Part shown: positions 57,001 to 64,000 of the stretch, in pieces
Position numbering within the stretch: position 1 is the first letter of the stretch
How the letters are laid out: the number at the start of each line of letters is the position of its first letter
Source: a marine bacterium B5-7
GTDB taxonomy: Bacteria; Pseudomonadota; Gammaproteobacteria; Arenicellales; CAJQKF01
Reading direction: 5' to 3'
DNA: 64,000 bases
NCBI GenBank assembly: GCA_021604525.1
Contig: BQJD01000013.1
Location: 35,165-99,164, forward strand
Notes under the pieces: model-generated
Told to the model about the DNA's origin: nothing
The model's input: the letters and a program-made list of their open reading frames with translations, nothing else
Databases searched by the model: none
Translations under genes and position numbers: made by a program

Positions 57001-58065
57001 ATGGTGACAACTATCCGGTGGATGATTAAGACCGCAATACAAGCCGCAAGCGGTGGAATCCTGGCAGTAGCCATGTTGGGAGTAGCATCAACAGCACAGG
57101 CCGCTGGCGAACTCAATCTGTACAACTGGGGCGACTACATCAACCCCGAACTACTCAAAAAATTCGAAGCACAATACGACGTTAAGGTTAATCTGGATAC
57201 CTACGGTACCAACGAAGAAATGCTGGCCAAGATTCAGGCGGGCGCGACAGGTTACGACATCGTTTTTCCATCGGTGCATATGCACGACATCATGTTCAAG
57301 CTTGGTTTGTTGTGGGAGAGCAAGATCAACGAGCATCCCGATTTCAAGAACATCGATCCGGACTTCATCCGTGCACAAACGGATCCGCAAGGATCCTGGT
57401 GTCTGCCGTACGCATGGGGCACCGTCGGCATTGTCTACAATAAAACCATCGTGCCTGAAATCACCGGTTGGGATGATTTTTTCGCTATCCCCGATCAATA
57501 TGGCGGCAAGATCACCATGCTTGACGATCTGCGTGAAGTGCTCGGTGTCGGCTTGATCATGAATGGTCATTCGGTGAACTCTCGCGACCGTGCAGAAATC
57601 GAACAGGCACGTGACTATATTCTCGAACGCAAGGACAAGATCTCTGCGTTTACCTATGATGTCATCCCCCTGGTTCAATCAGGTGATATCGCTGCGTCAC
57701 ACTGGTATGTTGGTGCCATGTACACCGTATTTGAGGATCCCGAGCGTCTGGCTTATGTCGTTCCGAAGGAAGGCGCAACCATGTACCAGGAAGATATGTG
57801 TGTACTTAAAAGTGCACCGAACAAGGAGAATGCAAAGCTGTTCCTGGAATTTTATCTGCAGCCTGAAAATCCGGTACTCAATGTCGAGCAGCAGATGAAC
57901 GGAACACCCAATGTTGTCGCCAGGGAAATGTTACCGGAAAAGTTCAAGTCACATCCCGGCATGAATCCGTCCGATGAAGTGATGTCCAAATTGCAGATAT
58001 TCGAGGATCTTGGACAGGACCTTCGCCTTTATGATCGTGCATGGACCCAGGTACGTACCCAGTAA
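57001..58065 (+). CDS. Polyamine-type ABC transporter binding protein (PotD/PotF-like)
   Basis: A 354-residue periplasmic protein with a signal peptide cleaved near Ala-Gln-Ala-Ala (about residue 34). The mature start GELNLYNWGDYINPELLKKF is the PotD/PotF hallmark. TYGTNEEMLAKIQAGATGYD near 62 and the tail YDRAWTQVRTQ follow. PotD relatives bind spermidine, putrescine or other cationic amines. ATG at 57001 is preceded by AGGAG at 56989-56993; the ATG at 56986 overlaps that site and is rejected. First gene of a six-gene operon. Ligand uncertain. Confidence 0.9.
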   Translation: MVTTIRWMIKTAIQAASGGILAVAMLGVASTAQAAGELNLYNWGDYINPELLKKFEAQYDVKVNLDTYGTNEEMLAKIQAGATGYDIVFPSVHMHDIMFKLGLLWESKINEHPDFKNIDPDFIRAQTDPQGSWCLPYAWGTVGIVYNKTIVPEITGWDDFFAIPDQYGGKITMLDDLREVLGVGLIMNGHSVNSRDRAEIEQARDYILERKDKISAFTYDVIPLVQSGDIAASHWYVGAMYTVFEDPERLAYVVPKEGATMYQEDMCVLKSAPNKENAKLFLEFYLQPENPVLNVEQQMNGTPNVVAREMLPEKFKSHPGMNPSDEVMSKLQIFEDLGQDLRLYDRAWTQVRTQ

Positions 58066-58134
58066 CACCCAAAGCACGTTATAAATGACCGGCGTGTTGT
58101 TATCACCAACGCGTCGAAGTAATTAATCCATAAC

Positions 58135-58160
58135 GCGGAGGCCACCATAGTGGCCTCCGC
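58135..58160 (+). other. Intercistronic hairpin after the binding-protein gene
   Basis: A perfect 11-bp GC-rich stem GCGGAGGCCAC/GTGGCCTCCGC with a CATA loop, 70 bases after the binding-protein stop and 26 before the ATPase start. No T-run follows. Probably a 3' stabiliser that raises binding-protein mRNA over the membrane genes. Confidence 0.65.
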
Positions 58161-58185
58161 CATCTGCGAATGAGGATAGATCGTT

Positions 58186-59289
58186 TTGATCTCCATCCGG
58201 AACGCCTGTAAACGATTTAATACACCTGAAGGCAGCGTTGTCCACGCGTTGCAATCTGTTTCACTTGAAGTCGGCAATACCGAATTCATTACGTTGCTCG
58301 GTCCGTCCGGCTGCGGAAAGACCACACTGCTTCGGTCGGTGAGTGGTTTTGAAGATCTCGATGAAGGCGTCATTGACATCGACGGGCAGGAGATGACCCA
58401 TGTGCCGCCCAACAAACGCCCGGTGAATACGGTATTCCAGAACTACGCGTTATTTCCGCACTTGAGTGTAGGCAAGAACATCGGCTATGGGCTTGAGGTT
58501 ACAGGTTGTCCGCCCGCAGAACGCAACCAGCGTGTTGGCGAGGTAATGGAGCTGGTTGGCCTCGAGGGTTACGAACGACGAATGCCGCGTCAACTGTCAG
58601 GTGGCCAGCAACAACGCGTAGCGCTTGCGCGGGCTATTGTTAATCGCCCCCGCGTTCTGCTTCTTGATGAACCATTGTCCGCGCTCGATCGCAAGTTGCG
58701 TGAATCGATGCAACTGGAACTTAAGAATATTCAGCATGAACTGGGTATTGCCTTTGTGTTCGTCACACACGATCAGCAAGAAGCACTGACCATGTCTGAC
58801 CGAATCGTGGTCATAGATCAGGGCGCGGTACAACAGATCGGATCGCCGACCGAGGTGTATGACTGGCCAGCGTCCATCTTCGTCGCGCGTTTTGTTGGAG
58901 AAGGAAATCTGTTCGAGGGCGAACTCTATATGGACGGAGTAACCCTTCATCTACGCACTGACCAGGGTGTCGAGGTGCAATTATCCGAAAACGATAAGTC
59001 GCGTCGTTCGGGCCGCGCGGTGGTGTTGATACGACCCGAGGATTTCCAGCTCGATCCGACCAGTGAACCGATAGCCGATCATGCGGTGCTCGAAGCAGAA
59101 GTTACCCAAACAATATTTGTCGGTACTGACTTTCAAATTGTCGCCACAATAGATGGCGGTCTTCCCATCAAAGCAACAATTCGCGATCCATCACGGACTC
59201 TGGCTCGTGAAGTGCAATCGGGTTCACGCATCAGGCTTCGTTATCGTCTCGATGCGCCCCGGGTTTTACCACCGGATTCAAGCGACTGA
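58186..59289 (+). CDS. Polyamine-type ABC transporter ATPase (PotA-like)
   Basis: A 367-residue ATPase. GPSGCGKTT near 38, [15 protein letters not shown] near 136 and LLLDEPLSALDRK near 160 are intact. The C-terminal TOBE domain (about 285-360) has VLIRPEDFQLD. The start is TTG at 58186 with GAGG about 10 bases upstream. It shares one base with the next gene (TGATG). The cytoplasmic motor for the two permeases that follow. Confidence 0.92.
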   Translation: MISIRNACKRFNTPEGSVVHALQSVSLEVGNTEFITLLGPSGCGKTTLLRSVSGFEDLDEGVIDIDGQEMTHVPPNKRPVNTVFQNYALFPHLSVGKNIGYGLEVTGCPPAERNQRVGEVMELVGLEGYERRMPRQLSGGQQQRVALARAIVNRPRVLLLDEPLSALDRKLRESMQLELKNIQHELGIAFVFVTHDQQEALTMSDRIVVIDQGAVQQIGSPTEVYDWPASIFVARFVGEGNLFEGELYMDGVTLHLRTDQGVEVQLSENDKSRRSGRAVVLIRPEDFQLDPTSEPIADHAVLEAEVTQTIFVGTDFQIVATIDGGLPIKATIRDPSRTLAREVQSGSRIRLRYRLDAPRVLPPDSSD

Positions 59290-60185
59290 TGGCACTGGCT
59301 GGAACCCGTAAACGCGTGAGGCTGGCCGGGCTGCTATCCCCGATCACTATTCTACTAACGGTATTTTTTATCGCGCCGTTATCAATCCTACTGGTTTACG
59401 CTTTTCTCGAACCGGGTTTGTACGGTGGCGTGGTGTGGAATTTCTACGACCAGAACTTCGGTCGTATCCTTGGCTGGGCAGACGGCTACTACGAAGAGTT
59501 CGATCCGGTTTATTTCAGTATTTTTGGGCGATCGTTTCGCCTTGCAATAACTACAGTGTTGATTAGTTTACTTTTATGTTATCCGGCTGCTCTGTGGGTC
59601 ACCTCGTTATCTGAACGGTGGCGATCATTCTTCCTGTTTCTGATTACGCTGCCGTTTTTTGCCAGCCTGGTCGTGCGGCTGTTTGCGTGGGTATTAATCC
59701 TGAAGCCTACCGGCTGGATAAACGAAACACTGATTAGCATCGGTATGATAGTGAAACCCTTCGACATGCTCTATACCGAAGGCGCGGTGGTGCTTGGCAT
59801 GGTGTATGTATTCATTCCCTTCATGTTTCTGCCGTTGTATGCCAGCCTGGAGAAGCTTGATCGCAGCTTGCTGGAAGCGTCCGGCGATCTCGGTGCCGGA
59901 CGCTTCAAAACATTTATGCGCGTGACATTGCCGCTCTCTGTTCCCGGCATGGTCGGCGGGTCAATTATCGTTTTCATTCCAAGCCTTGGAAATTTCATTG
60001 TTCCAGATCTGCTTGGTGGCGCCAAGGTCCTGATGATCGGCAACCTGATTGAACAACAGTTCCTGGAGGCACGTAACTGGCCGTTCGGATCAGCGCTCGC
60101 CTGGATGGTTATGGTGGCGGTACTGCTGTTTCTGTTGATCTACGTCACCGTGGTCAACCGCGCTGAAGCACTGCAAGAGCAATAG
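59289..60185 (+). CDS. Polyamine-type ABC transporter permease (PotB-like)
   Basis: A 298-residue inner-membrane protein with six hydrophobic segments. The first (residues 16-38) has SPITILLTVFFIAPLSILLV. The EAA motif is LEASGDLGAGRFKTFMRVTL near 197, followed by PLSVPGMVGGSIIVFIPSLG. It pairs with the PotC-like permease 12 bases downstream. Confidence 0.92.
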   Translation: MALAGTRKRVRLAGLLSPITILLTVFFIAPLSILLVYAFLEPGLYGGVVWNFYDQNFGRILGWADGYYEEFDPVYFSIFGRSFRLAITTVLISLLLCYPAALWVTSLSERWRSFFLFLITLPFFASLVVRLFAWVLILKPTGWINETLISIGMIVKPFDMLYTEGAVVLGMVYVFIPFMFLPLYASLEKLDRSLLEASGDLGAGRFKTFMRVTLPLSVPGMVGGSIIVFIPSLGNFIVPDLLGGAKVLMIGNLIEQQFLEARNWPFGSALAWMVMVAVLLFLLIYVTVVNRAEALQEQ

Positions 60186-60197
60186 GACGGGATTGTA

Positions 60198-61046
60198 ATG
60201 CGCGAGATTTTCGACCGAACCATGCGACGTGCAAGCCGCCATGCACTGCTTGTTTACAGCATCCTGTTCTTCGCCTTCATATATGCGCCGATGATGATCA
60301 TCATCGTTTACTCGTTCAATGCCAACCCGGTGAACATGATGTCCTGGTCGGGCTTCACCTTTGATTGGTATCGCACCATATTCGGCCTTGGCACCAAGTT
60401 GACCGAACAGACGATGTATGTCGAATCCACCGAGCAACTGACCAATGCCGTTGGTCACAGCCTGATTGTCGCATTAACAACCACTACCATATCGACAGTT
60501 ATTGGTACGTTGACCGCTTTGGCCATGGCTCGCTTCGGGTTTCGACTGAAAACATTTTATCGCGTGTTGGTATTCATGCCGATGATCATTCCGGATATCG
60601 TCCTCGGCATCGCCTTACTGATCTACTTCGTCACGATTGGTGTAAAGCTTGGGCTTGTCACAATTATTATTGGCCACTGCACATTCCTCGCCAGTTATGT
60701 GTTCATTGTAGTCAGTGCCCGCCTGGCGGGCATGGACCAGACATGTGAGGAGGCCTCGGCAGATCTTGGTGCCAGCGCTTATCAGACATTCAGGCGGGTT
60801 ACGTTGCCACTGATTCTGCCGGGTGTTATCGGCGGTGCTTTGCTTGCCTTCATCATTTCCATGGACGATCTTGTAATTACTTATTTCATAGCCGGGGTCG
60901 ATTCGACCACTTTGCCGGTATTCATTTATGGCATGTTACGTCGAGGCATTAAACCGGAAATTAACGCGATCGCCTCGCTGATGATTTTCTTTTCATTGGT
61001 AATCGCGTCCCTCGGGTTGTGGTTCCGTTCGCGATCATCCAGATAG
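60198..61046 (+). CDS. Polyamine-type ABC transporter permease (PotC-like)
   Basis: A 282-residue inner-membrane permease. YSILFFAFIYAPMMIIIVYSF opens it, and the EAA loop EEASADLGASAYQTFRRVTL is near 184, then PLILPGVIGGALLAFIISMD, the typical PotC/PotI ending with DDLVITYFIAG. Completes the ATPase-permease-permease set. Confidence 0.92.
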   Translation: MREIFDRTMRRASRHALLVYSILFFAFIYAPMMIIIVYSFNANPVNMMSWSGFTFDWYRTIFGLGTKLTEQTMYVESTEQLTNAVGHSLIVALTTTTISTVIGTLTALAMARFGFRLKTFYRVLVFMPMIIPDIVLGIALLIYFVTIGVKLGLVTIIIGHCTFLASYVFIVVSARLAGMDQTCEEASADLGASAYQTFRRVTLPLILPGVIGGALLAFIISMDDLVITYFIAGVDSTTLPVFIYGMLRRGIKPEINAIASLMIFFSLVIASLGLWFRSRSSR

Positions 61047-61067
61047 TTTCAAGGAGAGGAGTGAGAC

Positions 61068-62174
61068 ATGACCCGACCGCGCGCACGTGATCTTGGCCTG
61101 GACCTGCCGGGGTATACCGGACCAATGAATGCCATTACCGATATTCCCGACGTGCTGGTTGGCGTCAATACGCGTATCGAGGGGGATGGGCCGTTGCGCA
61201 CAGGACACGGTCCAGTGCGAACCGGTGTCACCACTATTCTGCCACGTGGCAGGGAAAGCGAACCTCGTCCGGTGTGGGCAGGTCTGTATGCGCTCAACGG
61301 AAACGGCGAGCTGACCGGTTCCCACTGGATACGGGACGGCGGCTACTTTGTTGGTCCCATCTGCATTACCAATACCCATGGCGTCGGTGCGGTTCATCAT
61401 GGAGCCACGCAGTGGATGTTGCGACAGTATGCTCATACATTCGAAAATGAACACCTGTGGGCGATGCCGGTGGTGGCCGAGACTTATGATGGTGTATTGA
61501 ACGACATCAACGGAATGCACATTACCCCGAATGATGCGCTGAAGGCACTCGATGCAGCCTCGGATGGTCCTGTACCGGAAGGTAATACGGGCGGTGGAAC
61601 TGGCATGATCTGCTATGAACTCAAAGGCGGTACCGGCAGTGCATCGCGTCTGATCGATCTGGATGGATCGTCATATACGATGGCCGCACTAGTACAGGCC
61701 AATCATGGCACGCGTCCCTGGTTTACCGCACTCGGGGTACCGGTCGGACGATACATGACAGACGACCGGTTATTTACCAAAGGTGAACAGGGGTCGATCA
61801 TTGTGGTGCTCGGTACTGACGCGCCACTACTTCCACATCAGCTCGAACGCCTTGCACGACGTGCCGCTATCGGCATCGGTCGAGGCGGTACACCGGGGGG
61901 CAACAATTCCGGTGATATCTTTCTTGCTTTCTCAGTCGCCAATTCGCGTCCATTAATGCAGTTTGATAGCCCCAAACTGACCCTTGAATGCCTCAACGAC
62001 GAAGTATTGGATAACGTGTACCTGGCCGCAGTCGAAGCGGTAGAAGAGGCAGTGCTGAATGCGCTTGTCGCGGCTCAGGACATGACCACTTTGCGCCCAT
62101 ACGGCCGTGTCTGTCGAGCCATCGACCATGACCAGTTAACCGATATCATGCGTAAACACGGTCGCTGTCGTTAA
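61068..62174 (+). CDS. P1-family aminopeptidase (DmpA/BapA-like)
   Basis: A 368-residue N-terminal nucleophile hydrolase that cleaves itself into two chains. The self-cleavage motif GTPGGNNSGDIFLAFS puts the nucleophile at Ser281 after Asn280. An Asn-Ser junction is what beta-aminopeptidases such as BapA have, whereas DmpA has Gly-Ser. GGGTGMICYELKGGTGSASR lies near 175. AAGGAGAGGAG precedes the ATG. Such enzymes remove N-terminal D-, L- or beta-amino acids from amides and small peptides. Its place after an amine transporter suggests hydrolysis of an imported amide or beta-amino acyl compound. Confidence 0.88.
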   Translation: MTRPRARDLGLDLPGYTGPMNAITDIPDVLVGVNTRIEGDGPLRTGHGPVRTGVTTILPRGRESEPRPVWAGLYALNGNGELTGSHWIRDGGYFVGPICITNTHGVGAVHHGATQWMLRQYAHTFENEHLWAMPVVAETYDGVLNDINGMHITPNDALKALDAASDGPVPEGNTGGGTGMICYELKGGTGSASRLIDLDGSSYTMAALVQANHGTRPWFTALGVPVGRYMTDDRLFTKGEQGSIIVVLGTDAPLLPHQLERLARRAAIGIGRGGTPGGNNSGDIFLAFSVANSRPLMQFDSPKLTLECLNDEVLDNVYLAAVEAVEEAVLNALVAAQDMTTLRPYGRVCRAIDHDQLTDIMRKHGRCR

Positions 62175-62218
62175 ACGAGTGTTTCAAGTTAATTATTGAT
62201 CTTGCATGGGATGACTGA

Positions 62219-63577
62219 ATGAACGATACAAACTATCCGAGCGCCTTTCTGCACCCATTCTCAAACATTCAAACACTGGAACGCGATGGCCCGATGGTCG
62301 TCACCCATGGCGAGGGCGTGTATATCTTTGATGACAAGGGGCAACGTTATCTCGAAGGCAATTCGGGTTTGTGGAATGTGGTGCTGGGATTCGATAATCC
62401 GCGTTTGATCGAAGCAGCGCAAAAGGCCTATGGGCGTATGCCGGCTTATCATGCATTCTTCGGACGTGTCACTGAATCGGCTTTGGAACTCTCCGAACGA
62501 TTGGTGTCAATCGCTCCCATGCCTGCCACTCGTGTGTTCTATGCCAACTCGGGCTCCGAGGCAAACGACAGCATCATCAAGCTGCTATGGATACTCGCCG
62601 AGGCCGAAGGCAAACCTCATCGTCGTCTGATACTTAGTCGTCGTAACGCCTATCACGGTATGACAGTTGCTGCATCAAGTCTCACCGGCAAAGACTATGT
62701 CAGGTCTGCATCCGGGTTGCCGTTACCCGAAGTACGTTTCCTGAGTTGTCCGCATCACTGGCGCGAAGCTTTGATTGATGAGGATGAGGAAACATTTTCA
62801 GCGCGCCTGGCCGATGAACTGGATCGCACCATCCGCAACACCGGCGCTGATTGCATCGCCGGTTTTTTCGCTGAACCGGTCATGGGTGCAGGCGGCGTCA
62901 TCCCGCCGCCACGAGGCTACTTCGATGCCATTCAAACCGTACTGCGACGTTACAACATACCGCTTATAGCCGATGAAGTGATATGCGGATTCGGGCGCAC
63001 CGGGTCATTCTGGGGCTCGCTACACTATGGTATCGAGCCGGATATCGTGGTGGCATCGAAAGTACTTACCGCAGGGTTTTTCCCCATGGGTGCCGTGATC
63101 CTCTCGCCCGACATGAGTGAACGACTCGAACGCGCCGCTAAGAAGCTTGATGAACTGCCCCACGGTTTCACCACCGGTGCCCATCCCGTTGGTTGTGCTA
63201 TCGCCATGGCCGCGCTTGACGAGCTTGAGGCGGGTGCATTCGATAATGTCACGAAAGTGGCACCCGTGTTTCAGAAGCAACTCAACGCAATGTCCGATCA
63301 TCCATTGATTGGCGAATCGCGTGGCGTTGGACTCATGGGCGCTCTGGAACTGGTAGCCGACAAAACTGACAAAACACCATTTGCCGATGATATCGATATC
63401 AGCGAGCGGGTCGCCGTGCGTGCGCTGCATCACGGCCTGGTCTGCCGACCGCTCGGACAAGCAGTGGTGCTGGCACCACCGTTCATCATCAAGACAGAGC
63501 AAATTGAAGAGCTCTTTTCAATACTCAGGCGAGTTCTTGATGAAGTTCAAGACGATGTATCGGGGATAACCACATAG
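62219..63577 (+). CDS. Class III PLP aminotransferase
   Basis: A 452-residue aminotransferase of the omega-amino acid/polyamine type. FYANSGSEANDSIIKLLW near 105 holds the cofactor phosphate. GFFAEPVMGAGGVIPPPRGY is near 220, the Asp of PLIADEVICGFGRTG near 249, and the PLP Lys in DIVVASKVLTAGFFPMG near 280. Class III enzymes of this branch use pyruvate or 2-oxoglutarate to take the terminal amine from beta-alanine, taurine, putrescine or similar. Last gene of the operon. Confidence 0.92.
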   Translation: MNDTNYPSAFLHPFSNIQTLERDGPMVVTHGEGVYIFDDKGQRYLEGNSGLWNVVLGFDNPRLIEAAQKAYGRMPAYHAFFGRVTESALELSERLVSIAPMPATRVFYANSGSEANDSIIKLLWILAEAEGKPHRRLILSRRNAYHGMTVAASSLTGKDYVRSASGLPLPEVRFLSCPHHWREALIDEDEETFSARLADELDRTIRNTGADCIAGFFAEPVMGAGGVIPPPRGYFDAIQTVLRRYNIPLIADEVICGFGRTGSFWGSLHYGIEPDIVVASKVLTAGFFPMGAVILSPDMSERLERAAKKLDELPHGFTTGAHPVGCAIAMAALDELEAGAFDNVTKVAPVFQKQLNAMSDHPLIGESRGVGLMGALELVADKTDKTPFADDIDISERVAVRALHHGLVCRPLGQAVVLAPPFIIKTEQIEELFSILRRVLDEVQDDVSGITT

Positions 63578-64000
63578 GTAGTTCCGATACCTAATAGAAC
63601 TGTTTATATTGCCGAGATAGCAGAAGACCAATAATTAATTGTCGATTCCAAATACCGGACTATGTTACGTCTACTGTACTCTTAAGAGCATATGTTTGGT
63701 CCAATATTAATTCTTAAATTCCTTTTTCGAAAAGGACTACTTTTGGAAGTGGTGTTATTACACGGTAGGGATATCTATCCAGGCAGTTGCATCAATCATG
63801 TAATTCGGTCGTGCTATTTAGTCGAAATTTCGCACGATTTTAAATGGTTTGTTTCATTTATTGGTCAAAATGGAAGTTGCAGTATCAACTACTATCTCGC
63901 TGAACCGTTTGGTAACGGAATCAAGAGGGCGGCTTGCCGGAAACAGAAATCCATAGTGAAATACGATTGGTGGATCCAGAGGTCGAATAGCAATCAAGGG
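63578..64000. other. AT-rich end of window
   Basis: 423 bases after the aminotransferase. A 5-bp stem (AGGTA/TACCT, 63576-63592) without T-run follows the stop. CCTTTT/AAAAGG (63721-63735) is another small stem. No strong gene is visible apart from an open frame running off the end, annotated separately. Confidence 0.4.
63692..64000 (+). CDS. Possible partial coding frame running off the window
   Basis: ATG at 63692 opens 103 codons with no stop before the window ends (MFGPILILKFLFRKGLLLEV at the start). AAGAG precedes it at a short spacing of 3. Composition is odd (several Cys, Trp pair, much Lys/Asn near the end) and I do not recognise it. In AT-rich DNA such an open frame has a real but modest chance of being accidental. 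Confidence 0.25.
   Translation, partial: MFGPILILKFLFRKGLLLEVVLLHGRDIYPGSCINHVIRSCYLVEISHDFKWFVSFIGQNGSCSINYYLAEPFGNGIKRAACRKQKSIVKYDWWIQRSNSNQG

Noticed and set aside
1..64000. tRNA or rRNA genes, CRISPR arrays, insertion sequences or att sites
   Set aside because: The gaps were read for T-loop motifs, regular direct repeats, terminal inverted repeats and transposase fragments; none was found.

Overview
The window looks like chromosomal DNA of a gammaproteobacterium, probably marine or free-living. The evidence is a gamma-type glutamate-cysteine ligase of about 513 residues, a single-chain GcvP, DusA, TrxC, Uup, a DnaJ/TerB co-chaperone and a [2Fe-2S]-type IlvD. Genus cannot be fixed. I found no rRNA, tRNA, insertion sequence, prophage or CRISPR array. 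Coding density is high and genes are grouped in short operons. GC is near 50%, falling visibly around 28.4-33.9 kb and in the last 420 bases.

Layout. 0-9.5 kb: a minus-strand FAD-linked hydroxyacid dehydrogenase with a clear terminator; a plus-strand tungsten aldehyde:ferredoxin oxidoreductase operon (4x[4Fe-4S] ferredoxin, AOR, MoaD-like protein, LysE exporter) with a structured leader; an RND efflux pair preceded by helically phased GTTAC repeats. 9.5-23.4 kb, all minus strand: a dimethylglycine/sarcosine dehydrogenase-like flavoprotein, SufE, the AapJQMP amino-acid ABC transporter (hairpin after aapJ, terminator after aapP), then gcvT-gcvH-gcvP-lipA. 23.4-29.9 kb: asparaginase II, EamA transporter, N-formylglutamate amidohydrolase-like plus YbdK-like ligase, an unrecognised helical protein, a possible 47-residue small protein, and a formyltransferase. 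30-33.6 kb: a secreted subtilisin-like protease beside a putative outer-membrane barrel, in AT-richer DNA.

34-53.4 kb: Uup, ArgE, hemerythrin, GshA, YjbQ, a paaABCDE phenylacetyl-CoA epoxidase operon carrying an extra PaaA-like paralogue, agmatine deiminase, amidase, DusA, AsmA, IlvD with an attenuator-like leader, the DnaJ/TerB protein and TrxC. 53.4-63.6 kb is a coherent catabolic island. A dimethylformamidase-like pair (small and large subunit) and an RpiR/SIS regulator diverge from a polyamine-type ABC transporter, a DmpA/BapA-type aminopeptidase and a class III aminotransferase.

The most original signals are four. (1) The ilvD leader contains a GC-rich terminator ending 1 nt before a possible start codon and a mutually exclusive upstream pairing. 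(2) The dimethylformamidase-like, polyamine transport, aminopeptidase and aminotransferase island has a near-consensus promoter and TTTCAT/ATGAAA operator-like repeats. (3) The secreted protease and barrel form a pair. (4) A PaaA paralogue with an altered first metal-ligand motif sits inside the paa operon. All functions are inferred by reading motifs; no database search was run.
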